Source of the DNA: Methyloligella sp. GL2
GTDB taxonomy: Bacteria; Pseudomonadota; Alphaproteobacteria; Rhizobiales; Methyloligellaceae
NCBI RefSeq assembly: GCF_013341275.1
Contig: NZ_CP054476.1
Location: forward strand, 3,088,988-3,152,987
Direction: 5' to 3'
DNA length: 64,000 nucleotides
The translations under genes and the position numbers were made by a program. How positions within the stretch are numbered: position 1 is the first letter of the stretch; each line of letters begins with the position of its first letter. The notes beneath the pieces are model-generated. The model saw only the letters and a program-made list of their open reading frames with translations. It ran no database searches and was not told the origin of the DNA. Below are positions 26,161 to 33,865 of this stretch, piece after piece.

Positions 26161-26491
26161 TCAATACTCACTTCGTGGCGCTTGAGCGATTGCCGAGCCT
26201 TCCGCACGGCAAGGCGTAGCCGACAGCTAAGTCGCAACGATCATTAGAGAAATTTCGGCAAGACGGTGTCTGAGCCGCCGTCTCGCGCGCGCAAGGAACA
26301 AAATGTCTATGCAGATATTGTGGCAGGGCCGATGCCTTGCGCGTTTGTGCCTCAGGAAAGGCGGCACTCAGAGGCGAAGCTGAGAGCTGAAACTTGCGTT
26401 TTTTGCCAATTAGGGCTTTCGCCGTCCGGGTTTTGGCGGAATCCTTGGGTCGTCCAAGCCTTTCACTCTCAAGCGGATTGCCCTCGGCCCC
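26161..26491. other. 331-bp gap without a recognisable gene
   Basis: Region between the divergent MscS and HAD genes. The lower-GC stretch 26390-26420 (gcgttttttgccaatt) could hold promoters for either gene, but I find no clear -35/-10 pair, no repeat family member and no convincing small gene. Confidence 0.4.
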
Positions 26492-27259
26492 ATGACGAAA
26501 TCTGTGCTGCTCGATCTGGCAGGCGTTGTCTATCAGGGCGAAGCCGCAATTCCTGGCGCCATCGAGGCCATTGCACGCTTACGCGACGCCGGGCTCGGGG
26601 TGCGCTTTCTCACCAACACGACCCGGACGCCGAAAGGCGTGCTGGTCCAGCGGCTGCAGGCTATGGGCTTCGATATCGCCCCCGACGAGGTCTACACCCC
26701 GGCGAAGGCGGCCTGCGACTGGCTGAATGCCCACAAGCTGGCGCCGCATCTCCTGGTGCACGAGGATCTGAAACCGGAGTTTTCCGGCTGCGGCGGCGAT
26801 GCGGGCGAAGCGGTGATCGTCGGCGATGCCGGGCACGACTTCACCTATGAGGCGCTGAATGCCGCCTTCCGCAGCCTGATCGGCGGGGCGGAATTTCTGG
26901 CGCTGGCCCGCAACCGCACCTTCAAGGATATCGACGACGAGTTGAGCCTGGATGCCGGCGCCTTCGTGGCGGCGCTGGAATACGCCACCCAGCGGCAGGC
27001 GCATGTGCTCGGCAAGCCCTCGCCGGAGTTCTTCCACTTGGCGCTGGAGACGCTGTCCTGCCCGCCGGAGGAGGCGGTGATGGTGGGTGACGATGCGGAA
27101 TCCGACGTTGCCGGCGCGCTCGCCGCCGGGATCGGTGCCGGGCTCCTGGTGCGCACCGGCAAATACCGCGAGGGCGACGAGGATGCAGTCGAGCCGAGAC
27201 CGACCGCGGTGGTGGACGATCTCCCCGCCGCGGTCGATTGGATCCTCAGGCCGCGCTGA
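26492..27259 (+). CDS. HAD-superfamily subfamily IIA phosphatase (LHPP/TIGR01458-like)
   Basis: 255-residue cytoplasmic phosphatase-like protein. Motif I is LLDLAGVVYQG: the nucleophile Asp is present but the usual second Asp is Ala, as in the LHPP group (which has DISG). Then TNTTRTPK (motif II), and GKPSPEFF with MVGDDAESDV (motifs III and IV, the metal-binding Asp pair). Family members hydrolyse small phosphoesters, and LHPP acts on pyrophosphate-type bonds. Substrate here unknown. It stands alone, convergent with aguB. Confidence 0.87.
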   Translation: MTKSVLLDLAGVVYQGEAAIPGAIEAIARLRDAGLGVRFLTNTTRTPKGVLVQRLQAMGFDIAPDEVYTPAKAACDWLNAHKLAPHLLVHEDLKPEFSGCGGDAGEAVIVGDAGHDFTYEALNAAFRSLIGGAEFLALARNRTFKDIDDELSLDAGAFVAALEYATQRQAHVLGKPSPEFFHLALETLSCPPEEAVMVGDDAESDVAGALAAGIGAGLLVRTGKYREGDEDAVEPRPTAVVDDLPAAVDWILRPR

Positions 27260-27266
27260 GGCGAAC

Positions 27267-27326
27267 GACCTTGGCGCCGACTTGGCCCGCTATTTGGCCC
27301 GTTACTTCACCCGCTACTTGGCCGGC
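27267..27326. repeat. Five degenerate 12-bp tandem repeats across the aguB stop codon
   Basis: Units of 12 bp based on tacttggcccgc run in register at 27267, 27279, 27291, 27303 and 27315. They span the aguB 3' end and its stop (27314-27316), the last one entering the coding region. Confidence 0.6.
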
Positions 27327-28192
27327 CGGCCGGTCATCGTGGCGATGGGACCGTAATGCTCCGGGCGCCGGTCACGGAAGATATGCCAATAGTCGCGATG
27401 GCGCGCGATCTCGTCGAGATCGAAGCTGTGGGTCAGCACGGCCTCCGCTGTGCTGTCGGCCTCCTGCACCTTTTCGCCGAACTGATCGGCGATGAAGGAC
27501 GAGCCGTAAAAGGTCATCTCCGTGCCGGCCTTGCCTTCCTCGGTGCCGACGCGGTTGGAAGCCACCAGCGGCACCAGATTGGCGCCGGCATGGCCCTGCT
27601 GCACCCGCTGCCAATGGGGCGCGGAATTCCACTGCTCGTTGCCGACTTCGGAGCCGATGGCGGTGGGGAAGAACAGGATCTCGGCCCCCATCAGCGCCAT
27701 GGATCTGGCGCTTTCGGGAAACCACTGATCCCAGCAGATGCCGGCGCCGATGCGGCCGAAGGCGGTATCCCAGACGCGGAAGCCGGTATCGCCCGGGGAG
27801 AAGTAGAACTTCTCCTGATAGCCGAAACCATGGGGAATATGGGTCTTGCGGTAGGTGCCGAGATTGCTGCCGTCGGCATCGATGATCGCGATCGAGTTGA
27901 AGCGGGCATTGCCGGCATGCTCGTAAAACGAGACCGGCAGGACGATGCCCAGCTCCTTCGCCAGGGCGCTGAAATGCTCCAGCGTCGAGTGGCCTTCGAC
28001 GGGCTTCGCCCGCTTCAGGTTCTCGGCCAGCTCGTCCTGGCAAAAATAATGCCCCTCGAAGAGCTCCTGCAGCAGCACGATATTGGCGCCGCGTTCCGCC
28101 GCCTCGCGGATGAGCTTCTCCCCCTTGGCAACATTCTCTTCGACGACATCGCTACAGGCCATCTGAGTGGCGGCAACGGTCACTTCGCGCAT
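27314..28192 (-). CDS. aguB: N-carbamoylputrescine amidase
   Basis: 292-residue nitrilase-superfamily enzyme that converts N-carbamoylputrescine to putrescine, CO2 and ammonia, the second step of the agmatine route. Catalytic triad: Glu in LLQELFEG, Lys in YRKTHIPHG, Cys in GAGICWDQWFPE. The long stretch TAIGSEVGNEQWNSAPHWQ is typical of the carbamoylputrescine group. The start ATG at 28192 overlaps the end of aguA by 13 bases, so translation is probably coupled. It is the last gene of the module. Confidence 0.95.
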   Translation of the reverse strand: MREVTVAATQMACSDVVEENVAKGEKLIREAAERGANIVLLQELFEGHYFCQDELAENLKRAKPVEGHSTLEHFSALAKELGIVLPVSFYEHAGNARFNSIAIIDADGSNLGTYRKTHIPHGFGYQEKFYFSPGDTGFRVWDTAFGRIGAGICWDQWFPESARSMALMGAEILFFPTAIGSEVGNEQWNSAPHWQRVQQGHAGANLVPLVASNRVGTEEGKAGTEMTFYGSSFIADQFGEKVQEADSTAEAVLTHSFDLDEIARHRDYWHIFRDRRPEHYGPIATMTGRPAK

Positions 28193-29241
28193 CGGTCTTC
28201 GTCCTTGTCGTTCTTCGCTACCGGAACCTGCTGGGTCACGCAGCCGATCCCGCCGCCGCCCACAGCCTGCCATTCGCTGCGGCAGGTGACGATTTCGCGG
28301 CCCGGATAGGCTTCCTGTAGAATCGCGAACCCGCGATCGTCCAGCGCCGGATCGACCTCGGGCGCGACAATCGCGCCGTTGAGCACGTAGGCGTTGGTGT
28401 AGGGAATAGCCAGACGCTTTCCTGGCGGTTCGGTGCTGTAAGGCAGAACATCCATTTCGATGATCTCGAGCTGTCGGCCCCGCGCATCGCGGGCCGTGCG
28501 CAATATATCAAGGTTCTCCCGCAACAGGTCGTAGTTCGGATTGGATTTGTCCCGCACCACCTGGGCCAGCACTTTGCCGGGCGCGACGTATTCCACGACA
28601 TTGTCGACATGGCCGTCGGTCCCGCTGTCCTCATAGAGCCCCAAGGGCAGCCAGATCACCTTCTCGATGCCGAGATATTCGTGCAGGTGTTCCTCGATAG
28701 TCTGGCGGCTCATGCCGGCATAGCGGTTGACGTTGCGCATGTTCTGCGCCGTGGTGATCAAGGTCCCCTCTCCGTCGACGCTCATGCCGCCGCCCTCGCC
28801 GATGAACGAGGTGCGGAAGCATTTCACCCCGAGATGCTCGGCGATCTTCGAGGGCATCTCCTGGGTCTTCGGGCATGCGAATCGTTCGCCCCAGCCATTG
28901 AAGCCGAAATGCACCGCGGCCACCTCGCCGATCTCATTGCGGACGAAGACCGGGCCGTTGTCGCGGATCCAGCAGACATCAATCGGGATCTCCACGACCT
29001 CCGCCACGTCGCCGCAACGCGCCCTCGCCTCGGCAATATCGGCCGGATCGGCAATGAGAGTGACCGGCTCGAAAGCGGCGATGCCGCGCACCAGAGATTC
29101 GATCTCGTTGCGGAAACCAGGGACGTCGGTGCCGGCGCCTTCTTCGATAGGCGGCCAGCTCACCAGAGTGCGGGCGTGCTCGTCGAACCGCGGCGGCATG
29201 CGGTAGCCTTCGGCGAAAGGCGTGCTTGGGGTATCGCTCAC
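28180..29241 (-). CDS. aguA: Agmatine deiminase
   Basis: 353-residue guanidino-modifying enzyme that turns agmatine into N-carbamoylputrescine and ammonia. Family motifs: WIRDNGPVF, FGFNGWGERF, TSFIGEGGGMSVDGEG, EDSGTDGHVDNVV (catalytic His), and GGGGIGCVTQQ near the C-terminus with the nucleophilic Cys. Start chosen at GTG 29241 because aagga lies seven bases upstream; this gives the usual family length, whereas the longer frame adds an Arg-rich leader. The gene is followed by aguB (13-bp overlap) and preceded by the putrescine-binding protein gene, 123 bp upstream across a strong hairpin. Confidence 0.95.
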   Translation of the reverse strand: MSDTPSTPFAEGYRMPPRFDEHARTLVSWPPIEEGAGTDVPGFRNEIESLVRGIAAFEPVTLIADPADIAEARARCGDVAEVVEIPIDVCWIRDNGPVFVRNEIGEVAAVHFGFNGWGERFACPKTQEMPSKIAEHLGVKCFRTSFIGEGGGMSVDGEGTLITTAQNMRNVNRYAGMSRQTIEEHLHEYLGIEKVIWLPLGLYEDSGTDGHVDNVVEYVAPGKVLAQVVRDKSNPNYDLLRENLDILRTARDARGRQLEIIEMDVLPYSTEPPGKRLAIPYTNAYVLNGAIVAPEVDPALDDRGFAILQEAYPGREIVTCRSEWQAVGGGGIGCVTQQVPVAKNDKDEDRCAK

Positions 29242-29316
29242 GATCGTGTCCTTTCCGACAGTGGAGACGAGAGAGGGACGGCGTGATGCCGTCCGGTTTT
29301 CAGCTGGGATGGGAGC

Positions 29317-29356
29317 CGAGGCGCCAGCCGACAAGCTGTCCGGCCGGCGCCTCGGT
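29317..29356 (-). terminator. Strong hairpin between the binding-protein gene and aguA
   Basis: Perfect 10-bp arms ccgaggcgcc and ggcgcctcgg (29317-29326, 29347-29356), with further partial pairing in the loop, lie directly after the stop of the putrescine-binding protein gene. No T-run follows, so it may be a partial terminator or an mRNA-stabilising stem that lets the binding protein be made in excess of AguA/AguB. Confidence 0.45.
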
Positions 29357-29364
29357 TGCCGGCT

Positions 29365-30492
29365 TTAATTGCCGGTCTTGAAGCGGCTCCAGGTCCGGGT
29401 GGTCATGCGAAGCGTCTTCGGGTCGCGCGGCAGGTTGGGGAACAGCTTCGCCATCAGATCCTCCGGCGGATAGACGTTCGGGTCGCTCTTTACCGCCTCG
29501 TCGACATAGTCCAGCGAGGCCGCGTTGCCGTTGGGATAGAAATAGCTGTTGGTCACGGTGGCGATCACCTCCGGCTCCATCAGATAGTTCAGGAAGGCGT
29601 AAGCGTTGTCCGGATCGGGCGCATCGGCCGGGATCGACAGGAAATCGAAGAAGATGTCGGTGCCCTGTTTCGGGATCGAATAGTAGACCTCGACACCGTT
29701 GCCCGCCTCTTCGGCGCGGGCGTAAGCAAGCCCGGCATCGCCGCTCCATCCAAGCGCCAGGCAGAGATTGCCTTGCGCCATATCGTTGATCATGGCGGCG
29801 GTGTTGAAGTTCGTAATGTAGGGGCGGATCTTCGCGAACAGCGCGTCGACCTTCTTAAAATCCTCCGGGTCGGTGCTGTAGGGATCGAGGCCGAGATAGT
29901 TCAGGGCGATGGAGACGATCTCTTCCGGCGAGTCGATAATCGCCACGCCGCAATCGGCGAATTTGGAGACGATCTTGGGATCGAAGATCATCGCCAGGCT
30001 ATCCACCGGCGCATCCTTCATGCGCTCTTCGATCAGCGCCGGATTGTACATGATCCCGGTGGTGCCCCAGAGATAGGGCACGCCATAGCGGTTGCCCTTA
30101 TCGTGGCGGGCGAGCAGCGCCATGATCTTGGGATCGAGATTGCCGCTATTGGGCAGCTTGTCCTGATCGAGCGGCGAGAGCGCCCCGATCTTGATCAGCC
30201 GGTCGGCCATAAAGGCGCTGGGGAAGATGACGTCGTAGCCGCTATCCCCGGTCAGCATCTTGGTCTCAAGGGTCTCCAGCGTGTCGAACGGGTTATAGAT
30301 GACCTTGATCCCGGTCTTGTTCTCGAACCCGTCGATCACCTCTTGCGGGATGTATTCCGCCCATGCCGAGACGGTGACGACATTGTCCTCCGCGGCGGCG
30401 GGCAGCGGTGCGGCCGTTCCCACCATGGCGAGCGCGATCAGCGCACCGGCGGCGCGGCGTACAAGCATCGTATCCAGCAGTCGTTCAAACAT
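29365..30492 (-). CDS. potF: Spermidine/putrescine-binding periplasmic protein (PotF type)
   Basis: 375-residue ABC-transporter solute-binding protein for polyamines. A signal peptide (about 1-34, cleavage after AAAED) precedes NVVTVSAWAEYIPQEVIDGFENKTG, GYDVIFPSAFMADRL and the GLDPYSTDPEDFKK region, all family-typical. Start ATG 30492 is preceded by aggggcgacaccgat. The window has no associated permease or ATPase genes, so the cognate transporter is elsewhere or the protein works with another system. It heads a same-strand run with aguA and aguB and faces the divergent LysR gene. Confidence 0.9.
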   Translation of the reverse strand: MFERLLDTMLVRRAAGALIALAMVGTAAPLPAAAEDNVVTVSAWAEYIPQEVIDGFENKTGIKVIYNPFDTLETLETKMLTGDSGYDVIFPSAFMADRLIKIGALSPLDQDKLPNSGNLDPKIMALLARHDKGNRYGVPYLWGTTGIMYNPALIEERMKDAPVDSLAMIFDPKIVSKFADCGVAIIDSPEEIVSIALNYLGLDPYSTDPEDFKKVDALFAKIRPYITNFNTAAMINDMAQGNLCLALGWSGDAGLAYARAEEAGNGVEVYYSIPKQGTDIFFDFLSIPADAPDPDNAYAFLNYLMEPEVIATVTNSYFYPNGNAASLDYVDEAVKSDPNVYPPEDLMAKLFPNLPRDPKTLRMTTRTWSRFKTGN

Positions 30493-30598
30493 ATCGGTGT
30501 CGCCCCTATAGATCCTGGAAAGCTGCCAACGGCGTCGCAGCTCAAGTTGATTTCCAGCGATGCTGTCCCGGAACTGCTGCATTGCACAAACGATGTTT

Positions 30599-30618
30599 AT
30601 CGATCTGTTCGGATCGAT
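30599..30618. promoter_or_regulatory. LysR-type operator candidate
   Basis: atcgatc-tgttcg-gatcgat, perfect 7-bp arms, lies between the divergent potF-like and LysR genes, 19 bp before the LysR start. Location and dyad fit a LysR-family binding site. Confidence 0.5.
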
Positions 30619-30636
30619 TACATTCATCTGAAAGAC

Positions 30637-31605
30637 ATGAAGAAGACGCTGCCACATCTGATCGCGCTCAGGGCTTTCGAAGCGGCCGCGCGGCATGGAA
30701 GCTTCAAGAGCGCCGCCGAAGAGCTCTGCGTCACGCCGTCTTCGGTGAGCCATCAGATCGCCAAGCTGGAGGATTGGCTGGGCGTCCCGCTATTCCGCAG
30801 GCTGAATCGCAAGGTCGTTCTGACCGACGCCGGCCGCACCTATTTCCACACGGTGTCCAACGCCTTCGAGGAGATCGCGGCGGTGACCGACCTGGTCAGC
30901 CAGCGCCACCGGACGGTCTCGGCCAGGAAGCGGCTGAAGATCGTCGCCGATCCGGGCTTCATCGAGACCTGGCTCGGGCCGCGGTTCGACAAGATGCAGT
31001 CGGTGATGCCGGAGGTTCAGCTCGATATCGCCTTCGGCGAAGATATCGACGATTTTCTCAAGGCCGATGCGGATGTCGCGATCCATTATGGCCGGGGCAA
31101 CTGGCCGGAGTTCGACTCCATCCTGTTGCGGACGGGCTACGAGTTTCCCGTCTGCAGCCCAAGGCTGCTGCGGAACGGAACAGTGCTGTCCGAGCCGAAG
31201 GATCTGGCCGGCTTCACGCTGCTGCATGAGCGGGACCCATCGGGTTGGACGGCCTGGCTGACGAGTGCGGGCACGCGCCATCCCGGTCTGCTGGAGGGGC
31301 CGATCTTCCATTCCACCCAGACCATCTTCAACAAGGTGCGGGCGCTAGAAGGCATCGCGCTCGGCGATGACATCGTCGCGGCCGATCTGCTGCAGGCCGG
31401 CGAGCTGGTCAAACCGATCGGCAAGGTGCGGAAGTCCAACTCCTCGCTGTATTTCATGCAGTTCAAGACCGGGGGCGAGCCGGAATTGCGCAACGCCTTC
31501 AAGGCTTGGCTGATGCAAGAGCTGGAGGTGCATAGCCGGGCGACGGCGATGCTGCGCGAGGACCTGCCCTACGCGGCGGAGAGCTTAGGCTCTCTCGACA
31601 CCTGA
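30637..31605 (+). CDS. LysR-family regulator (GcvA-like)
   Basis: 322-residue regulator. The N-terminal winged HTH (GSFKSAAEELCVTPSSVSHQIAKLEDWLGVPLFRR, residues 22-56) is followed by a periplasmic-binding-like effector domain (about 95-300); the style (RAFEAAARHGSFKSAAEEL) is that of the GcvA group. Start ATG 30637. Divergent from the putrescine-binding/agmatine module with an inverted repeat between, so it probably regulates that module and itself; the inducer is unknown but a polyamine or agmatine is plausible. Confidence 0.9.
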   Translation: MKKTLPHLIALRAFEAAARHGSFKSAAEELCVTPSSVSHQIAKLEDWLGVPLFRRLNRKVVLTDAGRTYFHTVSNAFEEIAAVTDLVSQRHRTVSARKRLKIVADPGFIETWLGPRFDKMQSVMPEVQLDIAFGEDIDDFLKADADVAIHYGRGNWPEFDSILLRTGYEFPVCSPRLLRNGTVLSEPKDLAGFTLLHERDPSGWTAWLTSAGTRHPGLLEGPIFHSTQTIFNKVRALEGIALGDDIVAADLLQAGELVKPIGKVRKSNSSLYFMQFKTGGEPELRNAFKAWLMQELEVHSRATAMLREDLPYAAESLGSLDT

Positions 31606-31626
31606 TCTCGCATGGAAAAGGGGAAG

Positions 31627-31703
31627 TGGCGCGCCGGGGAAGATTCGAACTCCCGACCCCCAGATTCGTAGTCTGGTGCTCTATCCAGCTGAGCTACCGG
31701 CGC
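31627..31703 (-). tRNA. tRNA-Arg(ACG)
   Basis: The minus strand folds as a standard cloverleaf: acceptor arms gcgccgg and ccggcgc, T-arm ggttcgaat-type, anticodon stem ccaga/tctgg with loop ctacgaa giving anticodon ACG. Discriminator G and an encoded CCA end (31627-31629) are visible. Confidence 0.95.
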
Positions 31704-31808
31704 TTAAGGATTTCGGCCGCAGATTTGCGGAAACCGCATGATGCGGTCCGCCGGTGGAACGGCGGCCCGAGCCGCCCTACCTAATACCTTGTTGGCAGGA
31801 AGGCAAGG
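31704..31808. other. Short gap before the 13-bp repeats
   Basis: I see no gene or repeat family member in this stretch upstream of tRNA-Arg; it probably contains the tRNA promoter. Confidence 0.3.
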
Positions 31809-31873
31809 CCTCCTATCAAGGCTTCGTATTGAGCCTTCGTATCGGCGCTTCGTATTGAAGCTTCGCATGAGAC
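31809..31873. repeat. Five 13-bp tandem repeats
   Basis: Units of 13 bp based on cttcgtattgagc start at 31822, 31835, 31848 and 31861, with a degraded first unit at 31809. The spacing is exact. They end 84 bp before the start of a small secreted-protein gene. Confidence 0.75.
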
Positions 31874-31956
31874 TCGGTTGCGAAGCTTGGAACCCAAACC
31901 CGCCGACGCGGTTGTTGCCATAATAAGTGCGCTTCAAATCCGGAGGAGAAGCAGCC

Positions 31957-32319
31957 ATGCAAGCGTATTTCTCTTTTCATAGAGTTTTTGCGGCGGTTTG
32001 CGCCGCGCTTATCGCGGTCGCCATTTCGGCGGGCGCCGCTTTTGCCGCGAGCGACTATGTCGGCAAATACGAGACCAAGGACACCCAGGGCAAGCCGATG
32101 ACCATCACGCTGGCCGATGACGGCAGCGCCTCGGGTCAACGCACCGACGAGGCCCTGAAGGGCACCTGGAAAGAGAAGAAGAATATCGCGGTGATCGACT
32201 GGGGCGACGGTTGGACCACCAAGATCAAGAAGAAGGGCGAGGTCTATCGGAAGATCGCCTTCGAGGGCAAGAAGCCGGAAGGCAAGCCCGCCAGGGCCAA
32301 AGCCAAGAAGGTCGAGTAG
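31957..32319 (+). CDS. Small secreted protein, unrecognised (120 aa)
   Basis: Signal peptide (VFAAVCAALIAVAISAG, cleavage near AFAAS), then a mature domain of about 85 residues (SDYVGKYETKDTQGKPMTITLADDGSAS) reading like a lipocalin-like small beta-barrel: short alternating strands, many Lys/Asp, a Trp-Gly-Asp turn (DWGDGW). The tail (PEGKPARAKAKKVE) is basic. The ATG has a strong ribosome site (cggaggagaagcagcc). Function unknown. It converges with the sensor kinase gene, with 18 bp between them. Confidence 0.8.
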   Translation: MQAYFSFHRVFAAVCAALIAVAISAGAAFAASDYVGKYETKDTQGKPMTITLADDGSASGQRTDEALKGTWKEKKNIAVIDWGDGWTTKIKKKGEVYRKIAFEGKKPEGKPARAKAKKVE

Positions 32320-32337
32320 CGCACGGGCGCCTGCGGC

Positions 32338-33825
32338 CTAGGCCGCACGCCGGCCGGCTTTGCCGCCGGCAACATAATCGGGGATCGCCACCTGGAAGGT
32401 GGCGCCCCCCTCATTTCCCGTCAGCTCGATACTGCCGCCATGGGCCTGGACCAGCTCCGCCGCGATCGCGAGGCCGAGCCCGGCGCCGCCCTTGCGCGCC
32501 ACGCTCTGGAAGGGCTGAAACAGATGCGCCGCGGCGCGCTCCGAAACGCCGGGACCGGTATCGGCAAGCTCGATCACGCTGCTCTCGCCGTCGCGCCAGG
32601 CGCGCACCGAAATCGCTCCCTTATTAGCTCCCTTGCCAGCCCCTGTGCCGCCATTGGCGGTCTCGATGGCCTGGAGCGCATTCTTCGCCAGATTGCTCAA
32701 CACGCGGAAGAGCTGATCGCGGTCCGCGTCTACCTCCAAATCGTCCGGCACGTCGATGCTCCAGTCGACCGTCCCGGCCCGGGGGAGGCCTAGGCTCTCG
32801 CCGATCTCCACGACCAAGGGACGTAAGGCGAGGCGCTCGCGCTCCGGCGCGGCTTCCTCCGCCTGGCCGTAATCGAGGGTGCGGGCGCAGAGCCGGATGG
32901 CCCGCTCCAGCGAAGCCAGCAGCTTGGGCAGTACGCGCTGCACGGTCGGATCTTCGACCGCGCCGAGACGGTCGGAAAGAAGCTGGGCGCTGGACAGCAT
33001 GTTGCGCAAATCGTGGTTCACCTTGCTGACGCCGAGGCCGAGGGCGGCAAGCCGCCGCTTCTGGCCCAGCGTATTGGCCAGCTCGTGCTCCATCGCAGCC
33101 AGGGTATGCTCGGCCTGGCCGATCTCGTCCTTGCGGTTGGAGGGGCGGATGATGCTGGACGGGCTCTCCGGATCGTCGCGGAAATTCACGATGTTGCGGG
33201 TGAGCCGCATCATCGGCCGCACCAGGAGCCAGATCAGCGCCAGATAGACCAAGGTGCCGGTGATGACGGAGATCAGGATCGACAGGCCCAAAATATCCAG
33301 GCTGTAACGGATCACCGCGGCGCGGAGCGGCCCCTCCTCCATCACCACCATCATGGTGTCGCCATCGGCCATGCCGGGATCGCCGATCACCCGGATCACC
33401 CGGTCGTCGCTTTGGAAATAGAGCGCCATGGTCTCGGCGATCATCATCGGCCAGGACCTGGTCCTCAGATCGTAGGTGGCGTCGATCACCCGCGGCGCCG
33501 TCATATTGAGGACCAGCTTCCTTGCGTTCGGCCGGCGCAGCAGCACGGCGAGCACGCCGGCATTCATCAGAAGCTCGTCGCGCAGGCTCATCGGCACTTC
33601 GCCATTGGGGGCGGCCTCGGCGGCCAGCGCCGCAATCTCCGCGGCGGCCAGCCGGTCGACCAGCCATTGGTGGCGGAAATTGGAGACCGAGGGCACGAAG
33701 ACCAGCACTTCGGCCAGCATCACGAAGACGATGGTGAGGAACAGAAGCTTGGCGGAAAGGCCGGGACGCCAGACGAGGCGGCGCCTCTCTTTCCGCTTGC
33801 CGGTTTTTGCAGCGTGCTCGTTCAC
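32338..33825 (-). CDS. Sensor histidine kinase
   Basis: 495-residue membrane-bound kinase. Two membrane segments (about 24-45 and 177-205) flank a periplasmic sensor region of about 130 residues; a HAMP-like linker follows (RPMMRLTRNIVNF). H-box NHDLRNMLSSAQ (phospho-His), N-box NLAKNALQAIE, G1 DTGPGVSE and G2 GGAGLGLAIA are all present. There is no response-regulator gene on either side, so it is an orphan in this window. The start ATG 33825 opens an Arg/Lys-rich cytoplasmic leader. Confidence 0.9.
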   Translation of the reverse strand: MNEHAAKTGKRKERRRLVWRPGLSAKLLFLTIVFVMLAEVLVFVPSVSNFRHQWLVDRLAAAEIAALAAEAAPNGEVPMSLRDELLMNAGVLAVLLRRPNARKLVLNMTAPRVIDATYDLRTRSWPMMIAETMALYFQSDDRVIRVIGDPGMADGDTMMVVMEEGPLRAAVIRYSLDILGLSILISVITGTLVYLALIWLLVRPMMRLTRNIVNFRDDPESPSSIIRPSNRKDEIGQAEHTLAAMEHELANTLGQKRRLAALGLGVSKVNHDLRNMLSSAQLLSDRLGAVEDPTVQRVLPKLLASLERAIRLCARTLDYGQAEEAAPERERLALRPLVVEIGESLGLPRAGTVDWSIDVPDDLEVDADRDQLFRVLSNLAKNALQAIETANGGTGAGKGANKGAISVRAWRDGESSVIELADTGPGVSERAAAHLFQPFQSVARKGGAGLGLAIAAELVQAHGGSIELTGNEGGATFQVAIPDYVAGGKAGRRAA

Positions 33826-33865
33826 AACGGGCTCCGAAGCTGACGACAGGGTCTTTCTGCCCGGT

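Noticed and set aside
31809-31873. Origin iterons or a plasmid origin
   Set aside because: No replication initiator gene, DnaA boxes or partition genes are near; the setting is chromosomal.
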